NCBI RefSeq assembly: GCF_026004075.1
Contig: NZ_BPIK01000001.1
Span: 1,838,041 to 1,902,040, forward strand
Source of the DNA: Meiothermus sp.
GTDB lineage: Bacteria > Deinococcota > Deinococci > Deinococcales > Thermaceae
Direction: 5' to 3'
DNA: 64,000 nt
Part shown: in pieces, positions 34,699 through 44,259 of the stretch
Position numbering within the stretch: position 1 is the stretch's first letter
Layout: the number at the start of each line of letters is the position of its first letter
Notes under the pieces: generated by a model
Seen by the model: only the letters and a program-made list of their open reading frames with translations
Databases searched by the model: none
Told to the model about the DNA's origin: nothing
Translations under genes and position numbers: made by a program

Positions 34699-35733
34699 AT
34701 GAGCGACTTTACCACCGATACTGCCCTCGATCCTGTGAGGCTGCTGGGCGAGATTGCCGAGATTGGCGGCGACGCCGCCCGCGGAGCCTGGGTAGCCCGG
34801 AACCTGCAGGCCCAGGGGCTGGAGCCCCATACCGACGAACTGGGCAACGTCTGGGCCGGCCATGGCTCTACCCTGCTGGTCGCCCACATCGACACCGTTC
34901 TGACCCCCACACCCCTGCGGCGAGAGACAAACCGCTGGTATGGCCCGGCAGTAGGGGACAATTCCTCCGGGGTAGCTGTTTTAATGGCCCTGGCCGCGGA
35001 GCTGGTGCCCCTGGGCTGTACGGTAGCCTTCAGCGTGGGCGAAGAAGGGTTAGGCAACCTGCGCGGTGCACGGCAGTTGGTTCGGCACCTACAACCCCAG
35101 CAGATGGTTGCAGTGGATGGATACCTACCCGGTGTCGTAAGTCGCTCGGCAGGTTCGCACCGGATGCGGGCCCGGCTGATTGGGCCGGGCGGCCATGCCT
35201 GGGGTGACCGAGGGGCCCCATCTCCGGTACCGGCCCTGGGACATGCGCTCGCCCAGATGTATGCCCTCGAGCGCAGCAGCAACACCAGCCTGAATGTGGG
35301 CAGGTTGTGGGGAGGTGAGGCCATCAACGCCATCCCGCAAGAAGTAGGCTTTGAGCTTGATCTACGAGCCACAGACGCCTCGGAGCTGGGCCGGATGGTT
35401 GTCCAGGTGCGGGAAATTCTGATGGAAGCCGCTCGCAGGTTCAGTCTTCGAATGGAAATTGATGTACTTGGCGAGCGCCCTGCTGGCATGACAGCCACCC
35501 AGGCCATGCTGGAAGCCGCCCACCGGGCTTTGCTGGAGATTGGCCTCGAGGCTCAGTTCACCACTGGCTCCACCGATGCCTCGGCAGGGGTAGAGGTAGG
35601 TATTCCCGCCATTACCCTGAGCGTCTACCAGGGGGGCGGAGCCCACACCCCCGAAGAATGGGTGGAGCCCGACTCCCTGCGCTTAGGCCTGCGTGCGCTC
35701 CGAAGCTTTGTGCGACAGCTCCTCCAAACATAA
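34699..35733 (+). CDS. M20-family metallopeptidase/deacylase
   Basis: The 344-residue product has the M20 metal-binding residues: AHIDTVL, GDNSSGVAV, GEEGLGN and the C-terminal GAHTPEEW. An internal dimerisation domain (about 150-250) has GPGGHAWGD. Members remove acyl or amino-acid groups; relatives include LysK, ArgE and tripeptidases. No neighbouring biosynthesis genes fix the substrate. Its start abuts the regulator stop exactly. Confidence 0.88.
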   Translation: MSDFTTDTALDPVRLLGEIAEIGGDAARGAWVARNLQAQGLEPHTDELGNVWAGHGSTLLVAHIDTVLTPTPLRRETNRWYGPAVGDNSSGVAVLMALAAELVPLGCTVAFSVGEEGLGNLRGARQLVRHLQPQQMVAVDGYLPGVVSRSAGSHRMRARLIGPGGHAWGDRGAPSPVPALGHALAQMYALERSSNTSLNVGRLWGGEAINAIPQEVGFELDLRATDASELGRMVVQVREILMEAARRFSLRMEIDVLGERPAGMTATQAMLEAAHRALLEIGLEAQFTTGSTDASAGVEVGIPAITLSVYQGGGAHTPEEWVEPDSLRLGLRALRSFVRQLLQT

Positions 35734-35781
35734 CGGCTTCGTAACGTTGGCCTTGCTATCCTCTGGCGCAAGGAGAGGGCT

Positions 35782-35985
35782 ATGTCCAAAAACAAAACCT
35801 TTTTGCTGCAAATCTGGCAAGACCCAGGGGGCATCTGGGCCGTGCTCAAGGATGAGGATTGCGGGCTACTGCACCAGTTCGAGAGCCTCGAGGCGCTTGT
35901 CCAATTTTTGTCGCGAGAAGCTGAACCATACCCGTCACCTAGCCTCGAGCCGGTGCACACGGGGCCCAAGAGTGCGATAGGATAG
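35782..35985 (+). CDS. Small protein of unknown function
   Basis: I do not recognise this 67-residue protein. It has an AAGGAGAGGG ribosome binding site at good spacing, and composition fits a real gene. The N-terminal half looks like a small alpha/beta unit (FLLQIWQDPGGIWAVLKD), with a helix ESLEALVQFLSREAE and a Pro-rich tail. It may be cotranscribed with the following gene, 4 bases away, although that gene has its own -10 box. Confidence 0.6.
   Translation: MSKNKTFLLQIWQDPGGIWAVLKDEDCGLLHQFESLEALVQFLSREAEPYPSPSLEPVHTGPKSAIG
35978..35983 (+). promoter_or_regulatory. Leaderless-type -10 box
   Basis: TAGGAT, 6 bases and then the GTG at 35990. The box lies inside the end of the upstream small gene. 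Confidence 0.45.
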
Positions 35986-35989
35986 TCGG

Positions 35990-36829
35990 GTGCGTGTAGG
36001 TGTCTTGAATAGCTGGCTTGCCGATCGCTACCTACCCTTCTGGGCGTCCTATTTACAGGCTTTAGAGGTCGAGGTTGTTCGTCCCCAGGAAATTTCGGTA
36101 AACCTGCCGGTTCCCGCACCCATTCGGCGGGTGCTCAGCCAGGTTTTTAGCCTTAAGAGCCAAGGGATAGACTTTCTGCTGCTACCAGATGTGCAGCTCG
36201 GCGTCGAAGCCCACAGGGGCAACCCTTCGCCCTGGCTGGTAGACCTGGGCGCAACCCTGGAGCGGCTGGTACCGGGCCTGCCCCCTACCCTGGTGGTTCC
36301 CGCCGAGCTCTCGCCAGAGGTAGCCGGTCTTGCTGCGAAAATTGGGCAGCTTCTGACTCAGAACCCCATGCTGGCCCGGCGGGCACTGGAGCGTACCAAG
36401 CACCAGTTGAACAGCTCTTTTACGCCACCCAAGCAGTCTGGAGTCCATCTGGTTGGAGTGGTGGCCCAGCCCATGCTGCTAAGCGACACTGACTGGCTAA
36501 ACAATCTGCGGGCCGGGCTGGCCGAGTACGGGCTGCACCTATTCCTGGCCGACAAAGCCCCTGCCGAACTTCGCCAGGAAGGTGCCAGCCTCGCACTGGG
36601 CCTCGAGCTTCCGACCGACCTCGAGGCCGCCGGTATGCACCGCTACCTCTCGAGGCTGGGCAAGGTCAAGGGACTGCTGTACGTGCACGACCCCGAGTAC
36701 CTGCCTTTGCCCAACCCCCTGCGCAAACTGTTGAAGAAATCCGAGCCCCCCAAGCCCTGGCGGGTGGTGGGCCTCGAGGCCCCCTGGCCCCAGGTGGCCG
36801 CCGAACTGGCCCAGCGCCTTCGGCTCTGA
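35990..36829 (+). CDS. Unknown protein, possibly acyl-CoA-dehydratase-activase related
   Basis: This 279-residue soluble protein is not firmly recognised. Its N-terminus, RVGVLNSWLADRYLPFWASY then an element about EVVRPQEI, resembles DUF2229-type parts of 2-hydroxyacyl-CoA dehydratase activases, as does GIDFLLLPDVQ. It lacks the conserved Cys residues that bind Fe-S in those enzymes. It could be a diverged scaffold or sensor. The GTG start has a clear leaderless -10 box. Confidence 0.6.
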   Translation: MRVGVLNSWLADRYLPFWASYLQALEVEVVRPQEISVNLPVPAPIRRVLSQVFSLKSQGIDFLLLPDVQLGVEAHRGNPSPWLVDLGATLERLVPGLPPTLVVPAELSPEVAGLAAKIGQLLTQNPMLARRALERTKHQLNSSFTPPKQSGVHLVGVVAQPMLLSDTDWLNNLRAGLAEYGLHLFLADKAPAELRQEGASLALGLELPTDLEAAGMHRYLSRLGKVKGLLYVHDPEYLPLPNPLRKLLKKSEPPKPWRVVGLEAPWPQVAAELAQRLRL

Positions 36830-36874
36830 TGCTTGGTCGAATAAACTACAGTTAAGCTATTGGGGAGGAATAAA

Positions 36875-38695
36875 GTGGTAAAGATGCCCTCATCCGATCA
36901 TTCTAAGACATCCTCCAGAACTGACCGGTCAGTTTTCGGCCCGCTGATGGCCCTGATGCCGTACCTGCGGCGCTACGGCCCCCAGTACCTGTGGGGCATG
37001 CTGGCCGGCATTGCCTCGGTGGGGGTGGCCTCGCTGTCGCCCTACTTTTTGCGCCATGCCATTGATGCCATCCGGGCCGGGGAGGCCTACCTGGTCTGGG
37101 TCTGGGCCATTCTGGGCGCGGCGGTGGCCTCGGCCTTTTTCTCCTGGGCCAACCGGCAGCTTTTGGTGGTGGCCAGCCGCTACATCGAGCACGACCTGCG
37201 CATGGATCTTTTCAAAAAGGCCCTCTCGCTGGACAGCTATTTTTACAGCAAAAACCGCATCGGCGACCTGATGAACAAGTTCACCACCGACCTGGGCGCG
37301 GTGCGCGAGATGCTGGGCGGCGGTATCAACATGGGCAGCCGCCTGCTGATGTTTGTGGTGTTCGCCATTGTGGCCATGTACCTGGTGAGCGTACCGCTGG
37401 CCCTGGCCCTCTCCCTGGTCTTCCCTATCATTTTTGGGGTGATGTACTACGTGCTGCGCCTGATTGACCGGCGCTACCGCGAAAGCCAGGAGTCCTTCGA
37501 TCGGATTTCCACCCGCGCGCAGGAGAACTTCTCCGGTATCCGGGTGGTAAAGGGGTTTGCCCTGGAAGACCGCGAGCTCGAGGCCTTCCAGGCCCTCAAC
37601 AAGGACTACATCGCCAAAAGCCTGGCCCTGACCCGCGTGGACGGGCCGGTACGGGCCTTGATGGGGCTGCTGATGGGCTTTGCCGCGCTCATTGTGCTGT
37701 GGATGGGCGGCGGCATGGTCATCCGGGGTGAGATGACCGCCGGGCAGTTCGTGCAGTTCAACGCCTACCTGATGATGCTGGGCTGGCCCATTGTGGGCCT
37801 GGGATGGACGCTCACCATCTTCCAGCGGGGTTCGACGAGCTACAAGCGGCTGGAGGAGTTCTGGCGCGAACCGGCGCGGATTACCGAACCTAGCCCCCTC
37901 TCCCCCGCCCTTTCTCTCCCACCAAAGGAGAGGGGGGTGGCTGAAGATATTAGCCTAGCGGGAGAGGTCAAGTTTGAAGAGGTCAGCCTCGAGCTGGGGG
38001 AGCGCAAGGTGCTGGACGGCATCACCCTGACCATCCCCGAGGGCACCACCCTGGGCATCACCGGGCGCACTGGCAGCGGCAAGACCCTGCTGGTGAGCCT
38101 GATTCCACGCATCCTGGATCCCACCTCGGGCCGGGTGCGGGTGGGGGGCTACGACGTTCGGGAACTGCCCCTCACCACCCTGCGCAGGGTCATCGGGATG
38201 GTGCCACAGGAGCCCTTTCTGTTTTCCGATACCCTGGCCGAGAACATCTGCTTCGGGCTACCGGAGGTAGACCTCGAGCGGGCTATCTGGGCCGCCAAGC
38301 TGGCTGGGGTGCACGACGACATCATGGGCTTTCCCAAAGGCTACGAGACCTCGCTGGGCGAGCGCGGCGTCACCCTTTCGGGCGGGCAGCGCCAGCGGGT
38401 AGCCCTGGCCCGGGCCCTGGCCCGCAAGCCACAAATTCTGATCCTGGACGACGCCATGAGCGCGGTGGACACCGAGACCGAGTCGCGGATTCTCTCCGGG
38501 CTCAAAAGCGTGCTGGGACAGCAAACCACCCTGCTCATCGGCCACCGCACCTCCACCTTGCAGTACGCCGACTGGATTGTGGTGCTGGATCACGGCAGAA
38601 TCGTGGAGGAAGGTACCCACGAGATGCTGCTGGCCGCAGGCGGCATCTACGCCGAACTCGACCGCATCCAGCGCCTGCAAGCAGAGGTGGACTAA
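36875..38695 (+). CDS. ABC exporter half-transporter, degenerate-site subunit (TmrAB-like)
   Basis: The 606-residue protein has six membrane helices (about 30-300) and a nucleotide-binding domain with Walker A TGRTGSGKT, a standard LSGGQRQR signature and Walker B ILILDDAMSAVD. In that motif Asp replaces the catalytic Glu, as in one subunit of Thermus TmrAB. It probably pairs with the next ABC gene to form a heterodimeric drug or peptide exporter. GGAGG selects the GTG at 36875. A short palindromic repeat appears to have inserted in frame in the linker (37892-37942). Confidence 0.92.
   Translation: MVKMPSSDHSKTSSRTDRSVFGPLMALMPYLRRYGPQYLWGMLAGIASVGVASLSPYFLRHAIDAIRAGEAYLVWVWAILGAAVASAFFSWANRQLLVVASRYIEHDLRMDLFKKALSLDSYFYSKNRIGDLMNKFTTDLGAVREMLGGGINMGSRLLMFVVFAIVAMYLVSVPLALALSLVFPIIFGVMYYVLRLIDRRYRESQESFDRISTRAQENFSGIRVVKGFALEDRELEAFQALNKDYIAKSLALTRVDGPVRALMGLLMGFAALIVLWMGGGMVIRGEMTAGQFVQFNAYLMMLGWPIVGLGWTLTIFQRGSTSYKRLEEFWREPARITEPSPLSPALSLPPKERGVAEDISLAGEVKFEEVSLELGERKVLDGITLTIPEGTTLGITGRTGSGKTLLVSLIPRILDPTSGRVRVGGYDVRELPLTTLRRVIGMVPQEPFLFSDTLAENICFGLPEVDLERAIWAAKLAGVHDDIMGFPKGYETSLGERGVTLSGGQRQRVALARALARKPQILILDDAMSAVDTETESRILSGLKSVLGQQTTLLIGHRTSTLQYADWIVVLDHGRIVEEGTHEMLLAAGGIYAELDRIQRLQAEVD
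37892..37942. repeat. Palindromic repeat inserted in a coding linker
   Basis: AGCCCCCTCTCC (left arm) and GGAGAGGGGGGTGGCT (right arm) form an imperfect inverted repeat, with further CTCTCC between. It is read in frame as a Pro-Leu-Ser-rich linker (SPLSPALSLPPKERG) between membrane and ATPase domains. Its composition differs from the flanks. I saw no second copy in this window. Confidence 0.5.
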
Positions 38696-38751
38696 ACCCC
38701 CATGGGAAAGCTTCAGCCCCTGGCTCATCGGCAGCGAACAGCGTACCTGCA

Positions 38752-38770
38752 CTTCCCGTGGAGGCCCCAG
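38752..38770 (+). repeat. 19-bp element, copy 1
   Basis: CTTCCCGTGGAGGCCCCAG lies between the two ABC exporter genes, flanked by CCTGCA/TGCAGG that can form a stem around it. It matches positions 58280-58298 at 17 of 19 bases. Confidence 0.4.
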
Positions 38771-38846
38771 AATGCAGGAAAATTAGCGGTAGAGCACTTA
38801 GCAGAGCTGCGATCGGCCATCTGTACTCAACTACCAGCGGAGCCTT

Positions 38847-40754
38847 ATGCACGAAGAAGAAGCCTTTAAGAAGAGTTTTGATGCCAAGCTGGCCCGGCGC
38901 ATCCTGAAGTATGTGCGGCCCTACTGGAAGCAGGTGGGGCTGGCCCTGCTGGCGCTGGTGGTGAGCACCCTCACCGCCGCCTCGACCCCGCTTTTCCTCA
39001 AGTACGCCATTGACAACGCCATCGTGCCGCGCGAGGTGCTACCTTTGGCCCAGCGCTACGAGACCCTGCTGCTCATCAGCGCTGTTTTTCTGGCGGTACG
39101 GGTGGTGGACTTTATCGCCAACTACGCGCAAACCTACCTGATTAGCTGGGTGGGGCAACATATCCTCTTCGACCTGCGTTCGGAGATTTTCGCCAAGCTC
39201 CAGCGCATGCACCTGGGCTACTTCGACCGCAACCCTGTAGGCCGTCTGATGACCCGCATCACCTCCGATGTGGACGCCATCAACCAGTTCATCACCGGCG
39301 GGCTGGTGGGGCTGATTGCCGACTTCGCCCTGATGATTGGACTGATGACCTTTATGCTGGTGCTGGACTGGCGCCTGGCCCTGGTGGCCTTTGCCATCAT
39401 GCCCATCTTCCTGGCCGTGACCACCTGGATCCGGGGTGGGATGCGCGAGGCCTACCGGGCCATGCGGCTGCGACTGTCCAGGGTTAATGCTTCGCTGCAA
39501 GAAAACCTGGCCGGCGTCCAGACCACCCAGCTTTTCAACCGGGAACCCAAGAACGAAGCGCAGTTCAACCTGCTCTCCGCCGATTTGCGCAGGGCCTGGG
39601 TGGAGATCATCAAATGGTTTGCCCTGTTCTTCCCCCTGGTGGGCCTCATGGGTGAGGTCACGGTGGCCCTGGTGCTGTGGTATGGGGGCGGGCAGGTGGT
39701 ACAGCAGGCCATTACCCTGGGCTTGTTGGTGGCTTTCACCGATTATGTGCGCCAGCTCTTCCAGCCCCTGCAAGACCTTTCCGAGAAGTTCAATATCTTC
39801 CAGGCCGCCATGGCCTCGGCAGAGCGCATTTTTGGCCTGCTGGACGCCAAAGAAGAGGTGGCCGACAAGCCGGGGGCGATACCGGTCGAGCGCTTTAGGG
39901 GCCAGATTGACTTCGAGGACGTCTGGTTTGCCTATGGCCGGCGGGGCGAGGCCAAACCCGAGAGAACGGGGCCTGGGGAAGAAGGAAAAGAGGTTGAAGG
40001 CCAGCCAGCAGCCGGCCTCGAGGTGCTCGAGCCCAGCGCCCCTGAAGAGGGCGAGTGGGACTGGGTGCTACGGGGGGTGAGCTTCCGGGTGCGGCCCGGC
40101 GAGAAGGTGGCCCTGGTGGGGGCTACCGGTGCGGGCAAGACCAGCGTGATTAGCCTGATTGCCCGTTTCTACGATGTGCAGCAGGGTGCGGTCAAGATTG
40201 ATGGCCTGGACGTGCGGGACTACCGGCAGCGCGACCTGCGCCGTGCCATTGGCATCGTGCTGCAAGACCCCTTCTTGTTCAGCGGCAGCATTGCGTCGAA
40301 CCTACGGCTGGGCGACGAGCGCATTACCTTAGAGCGCATCCAGGAAGTGTGCGCATTTGTGGGGGCCGACGAGTTTATAAAGCGGCTGCCGCAGGGTTAC
40401 GAGACCGTTCTGCACGAGCGCGGCGGGGGGCTTTCCACGGGGCAGAAGCAACTGCTGGCCCTGGCCCGGGCCATCCTGCACAACCCCGACATCCTGCTGA
40501 TTTTGGATGAGGCCACCGCCAACGTGGACTCCGAGACCGAGCAAAAGATTCAGGCCGCGCTCGAGCGGGTCATGGAGGGTCGCACCTCGATTGTGATCGC
40601 TCACCGTCTCTCGACCATTCGCCACGTGGATCGGATTCTGGTCTTCCGCAAGGGCAAGCTCCTGGAAGAAGGCAGCCACGACGAACTACTGCAGAAGGGC
40701 GGCTACTACGCCAAGCTGTACGAGCTGCAGTATGTGCATGGAAGCGGCGACTAG
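38847..40754 (+). CDS. ABC exporter half-transporter, catalytic subunit (TmrAB-like)
   Basis: The 635-residue partner has six membrane helices (about 25-310) and an ATPase domain with Walker A GATGAGKT, Walker B LLILDEATANVD with the catalytic Glu, and a variant signature LSTGQKQ. Standard signature and variant catalytic residue in one subunit, and the reverse in the other, indicate a heterodimer with one working ATP site. An acidic insertion of about 45 residues follows the first strand of the ATPase domain. Its stop shares CTAG with the convergent gene. Confidence 0.93.
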   Translation: MHEEEAFKKSFDAKLARRILKYVRPYWKQVGLALLALVVSTLTAASTPLFLKYAIDNAIVPREVLPLAQRYETLLLISAVFLAVRVVDFIANYAQTYLISWVGQHILFDLRSEIFAKLQRMHLGYFDRNPVGRLMTRITSDVDAINQFITGGLVGLIADFALMIGLMTFMLVLDWRLALVAFAIMPIFLAVTTWIRGGMREAYRAMRLRLSRVNASLQENLAGVQTTQLFNREPKNEAQFNLLSADLRRAWVEIIKWFALFFPLVGLMGEVTVALVLWYGGGQVVQQAITLGLLVAFTDYVRQLFQPLQDLSEKFNIFQAAMASAERIFGLLDAKEEVADKPGAIPVERFRGQIDFEDVWFAYGRRGEAKPERTGPGEEGKEVEGQPAAGLEVLEPSAPEEGEWDWVLRGVSFRVRPGEKVALVGATGAGKTSVISLIARFYDVQQGAVKIDGLDVRDYRQRDLRRAIGIVLQDPFLFSGSIASNLRLGDERITLERIQEVCAFVGADEFIKRLPQGYETVLHERGGGLSTGQKQLLALARAILHNPDILLILDEATANVDSETEQKIQAALERVMEGRTSIVIAHRLSTIRHVDRILVFRKGKLLEEGSHDELLQKGGYYAKLYELQYVHGSGD

Positions 40755-43414
40755 AGGGCTTCCAATGCGTCGCGGTGGCGCTCGATGAGCACAAGCAGGC
40801 GGGAGAGCAGGGCTTTTTCAGCGAGGATGACCAGTCCTTTTTGCTTCAAGGGCACCAGCACCAAAACCCACTGCGGCAAGGAAATAACCGATAGCTGGGC
40901 CGACCGGCCCGATAGCTCGTTGGCTAGGCTGAGCAGGTCATCGAAAATCACCTGGGCGCTCTTGGGCGCAAAGGGCAGGCTGCCTGCCGCTATCCGCCCC
41001 GCCTCGATAATGGCTATGGCTTCTACGCCGCGCATCTGAAATTGCTGTAGCACTGAGGGCTCGCCTGTGGTTCTGGCAGGTTCGGTCTGGGGACTGGTCT
41101 GAGCCGGGCTCGGCGTTTCGAAGATGTCGAGCAAGGCCTCGAGATCCGCGCCCTTCAACTGCTGAAGCACACTTTGCGCTGCTTGATATTCTTGCGCTAG
41201 CTGAACCTCGAGGCGTTCAGCTTCCTCCAGAGCCCGCCGCACCTCCAAGAGGCCGCTCACCCCCAGACGGGGCAGGCGCTCAGTGGCAGATTGCAGGAAG
41301 TCGCAGAGGGGTTTGAGGCGCAAGGCTGTTTCGCCCCCCACCCCTTTATGGGTGTTGTAAGCCTCGAGCAAAGCCCCTATCCGTGCGCCCAGCTCGGCCC
41401 GCAGGGTTTCCTGGGCGCGGCGCAGGCGACCCAGAAGCTCGTGAATCTCTGTCAGGTCGGGCAGTTCGCCAGCCTGAAGATAGGCTCTGGCCTGGGCTAC
41501 CTTTTCCTCGAGTTCTTCGCCGCCCAGGCCTTTGAGGCTACGGGCTACCGCTTCGTAACGCGTGAGTTCCTCGGCTATCGAGGCTCGACGGGCCGCCACC
41601 AAATCGCTCAGAGCCTGCTCCAGCGGGGCAGGGTCTGCAATGCGCCCCTGGGCCAGGGCCTGGCGGCTGGCTTGTAGGGGCTGTTTGAGTTCGATCAGAG
41701 ATTCCTTGAGTATGCGCCCTAGGTGCTGGATGCGGGCCTCGAGATCATCCAGCTTGCTAGCGACCAACGTCTTGGCTCGCTCGGCCAGGGCCTGTACCGC
41801 GGACTCGAGTTCATCCAGGCTGCCCAATCCTTGCTCGATCTGCTGCATCAGGTGTCGCTTGTCGGAATCGAGGGGCTCGAGACTTGGCAAAGCCTGTAAG
41901 GTGGCCCGCAGGCCCATGCGTTTGAGGCTTTCTTCTTCGCGCTCTCGGGCCAGCTGGGACAGCAGCTCGGAAAGCTCCTGGCGCAAGGTAGTCAGGGCTG
42001 CTTCCGAGATATCCGGCGCGGCCAGCGCAGTCAGGAAAGACTCCACCTGCGCCCGTCCGCGGAAAGGCGAAAGGGCCTGTTCGGCCTCGGCGCGCAGGGT
42101 AGTCAGCGCGGCCTCGAGGCGAGCTTGACGGGCCCTGCTTTCACGGTGGGCTTTTTCTTCGAGCTCGAGGCTTTCCAGGTTGCGTTCCAGCTCGGCCAGC
42201 TCGTGGGGTATGCCACCCGCTTGTAAAGTTTCCAGCGTCACGGCCAGGCGGGCCTGGAGGGGGGCGGTTCGTTCTGGGGGCAGCTCGAGGCGGCCCAGTC
42301 GATCGGCCAGCCACTCGTAACGTACCCGTGCCTCGGTCAGGGCCTCTACATGGGTATTTTTGAGCAGCTCAGAAAAAGCGCCCAAACGCTCTCCTAGAGG
42401 GATACCAGCCGCTAGCTGGGCTTCCAGATCGGCCAGTTGACCGGCCAGGTTGGGCAGGCTCAGTACGGCGGCATACCGCTCCTTGAGCGATTCCAGCTGA
42501 CGGGCATCCTCGGCCACTTCAATCTCGCGAATGCGCGATAATTGTTCGGTGGTCAGGGCTTCGAAGTCGAGGTCGATGATCAAGGCTTCGTCGTCGAAGC
42601 CATCGGCAGGCTCATCCAGCACCACCGGCGCCTCGATGGTGGGGTCTTTGAGCACCACTTGTGGCTCGGTCGGCGTTGCTATGGGCGAGGCATCCTCGAT
42701 GGTGTCCAGGGTAATGGCCGCCTCGCTGGTAGGGTTCTGTACTACCGAGGATTCCACCAGTTTGCGCATATCCGCCGCCAGGGCTCGAGCCCGCTCTACC
42801 TCGGCCACGGCCAGGGTTTCTTGTGCGTGGGCCTCCTGGATAAGCCGGATCAGGTTTTCCAGGCGGCGCACCTTGGCCCCGCCCACACTCTGTACCCGAG
42901 ACAGGTTCATCTCCAGCTCGGCAATGTCGCGGGTTTGACGCAACAAAGCCGCCTGGAGCTTCTCCTCGAGCTGAACCAGCACCTCCTGCCCCTCGCGCAA
43001 CAGCGAGCGCACCGTTGCAGCTGCTGGGTCTTGCTTGATCACATTGATCACGCCGCGCAAACGCCCTACCTCGGGCCAATCAAGGTACAGGCTAAAGCGC
43101 TTGAGGCCCGCCTCGAGGTCGGCCAGTACCGCACTGGCATGCGCCGACATTGCCTCCGCTTTCGACTGAGCGGCTTTCTCGCCAGCAATACCCAGCTCCT
43201 TCAGGAGTTCTTCAATGCGACTGCGGGCTGCACCGGGGCTCATTTTGGCCTGCAGCTCGCGATAAACCAAGCGCTTGAGGATGGTCTCGGCCTGGGATGC
43301 GTCGAGCTGCTCTGGGCTGATACCCAGCCGGCGCACCCCCTCTTCCAAGACTGCCCGGGCACGCTCGCCCAACACCGGCTCGAGGGACTTACTGAGAGTT
43401 TGATACAGCGACAA
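40751..43414 (-). CDS. Very long coiled-coil protein with roadblock/LC7-like C-terminus
   Basis: The 887-residue protein is almost entirely helical. A conserved-looking N-terminal unit (SLYQTLSKSLEPVLGERAR and about 60 further residues) precedes hundreds of heptad-rich residues. The C-terminal 100 residues (MRGVEAIAIIEAGRIAAG then beta-strand/helix alternation) resemble roadblock/LC7 domains that regulate small GTPases such as MglA. No membrane segments or catalytic motif were found. GGAGGT with a 6-base spacer suggests the TTG at 43414; an ATG at 43438 lies upstream of that site. Function is unknown. Confidence 0.75.
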   Translation of the reverse strand: MSLYQTLSKSLEPVLGERARAVLEEGVRRLGISPEQLDASQAETILKRLVYRELQAKMSPGAARSRIEELLKELGIAGEKAAQSKAEAMSAHASAVLADLEAGLKRFSLYLDWPEVGRLRGVINVIKQDPAAATVRSLLREGQEVLVQLEEKLQAALLRQTRDIAELEMNLSRVQSVGGAKVRRLENLIRLIQEAHAQETLAVAEVERARALAADMRKLVESSVVQNPTSEAAITLDTIEDASPIATPTEPQVVLKDPTIEAPVVLDEPADGFDDEALIIDLDFEALTTEQLSRIREIEVAEDARQLESLKERYAAVLSLPNLAGQLADLEAQLAAGIPLGERLGAFSELLKNTHVEALTEARVRYEWLADRLGRLELPPERTAPLQARLAVTLETLQAGGIPHELAELERNLESLELEEKAHRESRARQARLEAALTTLRAEAEQALSPFRGRAQVESFLTALAAPDISEAALTTLRQELSELLSQLAREREEESLKRMGLRATLQALPSLEPLDSDKRHLMQQIEQGLGSLDELESAVQALAERAKTLVASKLDDLEARIQHLGRILKESLIELKQPLQASRQALAQGRIADPAPLEQALSDLVAARRASIAEELTRYEAVARSLKGLGGEELEEKVAQARAYLQAGELPDLTEIHELLGRLRRAQETLRAELGARIGALLEAYNTHKGVGGETALRLKPLCDFLQSATERLPRLGVSGLLEVRRALEEAERLEVQLAQEYQAAQSVLQQLKGADLEALLDIFETPSPAQTSPQTEPARTTGEPSVLQQFQMRGVEAIAIIEAGRIAAGSLPFAPKSAQVIFDDLLSLANELSGRSAQLSVISLPQWVLVLVPLKQKGLVILAEKALLSRLLVLIERHRDALEAL

Positions 43415-43551
43415 GCCCTGACCTCCAGTCAAAACCATACGATTTCCCAGCCCAGTGTATAGCGAAAAGTAGGTGACGATGGTTCAAAACGACATTATGA
43501 GCACTTTCTAGATTAAGGCTAGCTCAATTTCTGCCCACAACAAGTCAGCGG

Positions 43552-44259
43552 TCAGCGCACCGCGGGGTGGGCAGCGGCCTCGAGCAGCAGACGGAAGATG
43601 CCCCATTGCTCGGGTAGCAGCTCCGGGTGCCACTGTACCCCCAGGTAAAACGGATGCCCCTCGAGCACCACCGCCTCTACAATGCCATCGGGCGCGACAG
43701 CCACCGCCCGCAGGCCAGGGGCCAGATCCTTAATGGCCTGGTGGTGATAGGAGTTAACCCGGAAGCGCGGTTCAAACAGCTTGCTGAGGGGGCTTGGCTC
43801 GGTCTGCTCGAGGCTATGCCCCAGCACCGGCGGCTCGGATTTCTGGCTGTGCTGCACGGTGCGAAACCCTTGCGCGGGCAGATCCTGGTACAGGCTACCA
43901 CCCAGGGCCACGTTCATGACCTGGATGCCGCGACAGATCCCCAGGGTGGGAATGCCGTGCTGAGCAGTGTAACGAGCCACGAATAGCTCGAGAGCATCGC
44001 GCTTCAGGCTCACCTCCCCCATCTCGGGGATGGGCTCTTCGCCAAAGTGGGCCGGGTCTACATCCACACCTCCCGGCAGCAAGATGCCATCCAATTTTTC
44101 CAACAGCCCAGGCAGCTTATCGTCGGCCTGGGGAGGAAGTATTACAATGCTGGCACCCTGACTCTCCAGAGCCCTCAGATAGGGCTCGAGCAGGCCCCAT
44201 ATTTTGGTGCGAAAGAGTCCTTCTGCGTTACGCGACTGAGGGGTTACACCGATGAGCAT
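43552..44259 (-). CDS. Class I glutamine amidotransferase-like hydrolase (PuuD type)
   Basis: The 235-residue product has the catalytic Cys in LGICRGIQVMN, the oxyanion LLPGGVDVDP and the His-Glu in GVQWHPE. This matches gamma-glutamyl-GABA hydrolase and related gamma-glutamyl peptidases. The substrate is not known; no puu or gamma-glutamylation genes are nearby. Its ATG overlaps the start of lysA on the other strand. TAGGAT lies 6 bases upstream, suggesting a leaderless transcript starting inside lysA. Confidence 0.9.
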   Translation of the reverse strand: MLIGVTPQSRNAEGLFRTKIWGLLEPYLRALESQGASIVILPPQADDKLPGLLEKLDGILLPGGVDVDPAHFGEEPIPEMGEVSLKRDALELFVARYTAQHGIPTLGICRGIQVMNVALGGSLYQDLPAQGFRTVQHSQKSEPPVLGHSLEQTEPSPLSKLFEPRFRVNSYHHQAIKDLAPGLRAVAVAPDGIVEAVVLEGHPFYLGVQWHPELLPEQWGIFRLLLEAAAHPAVR

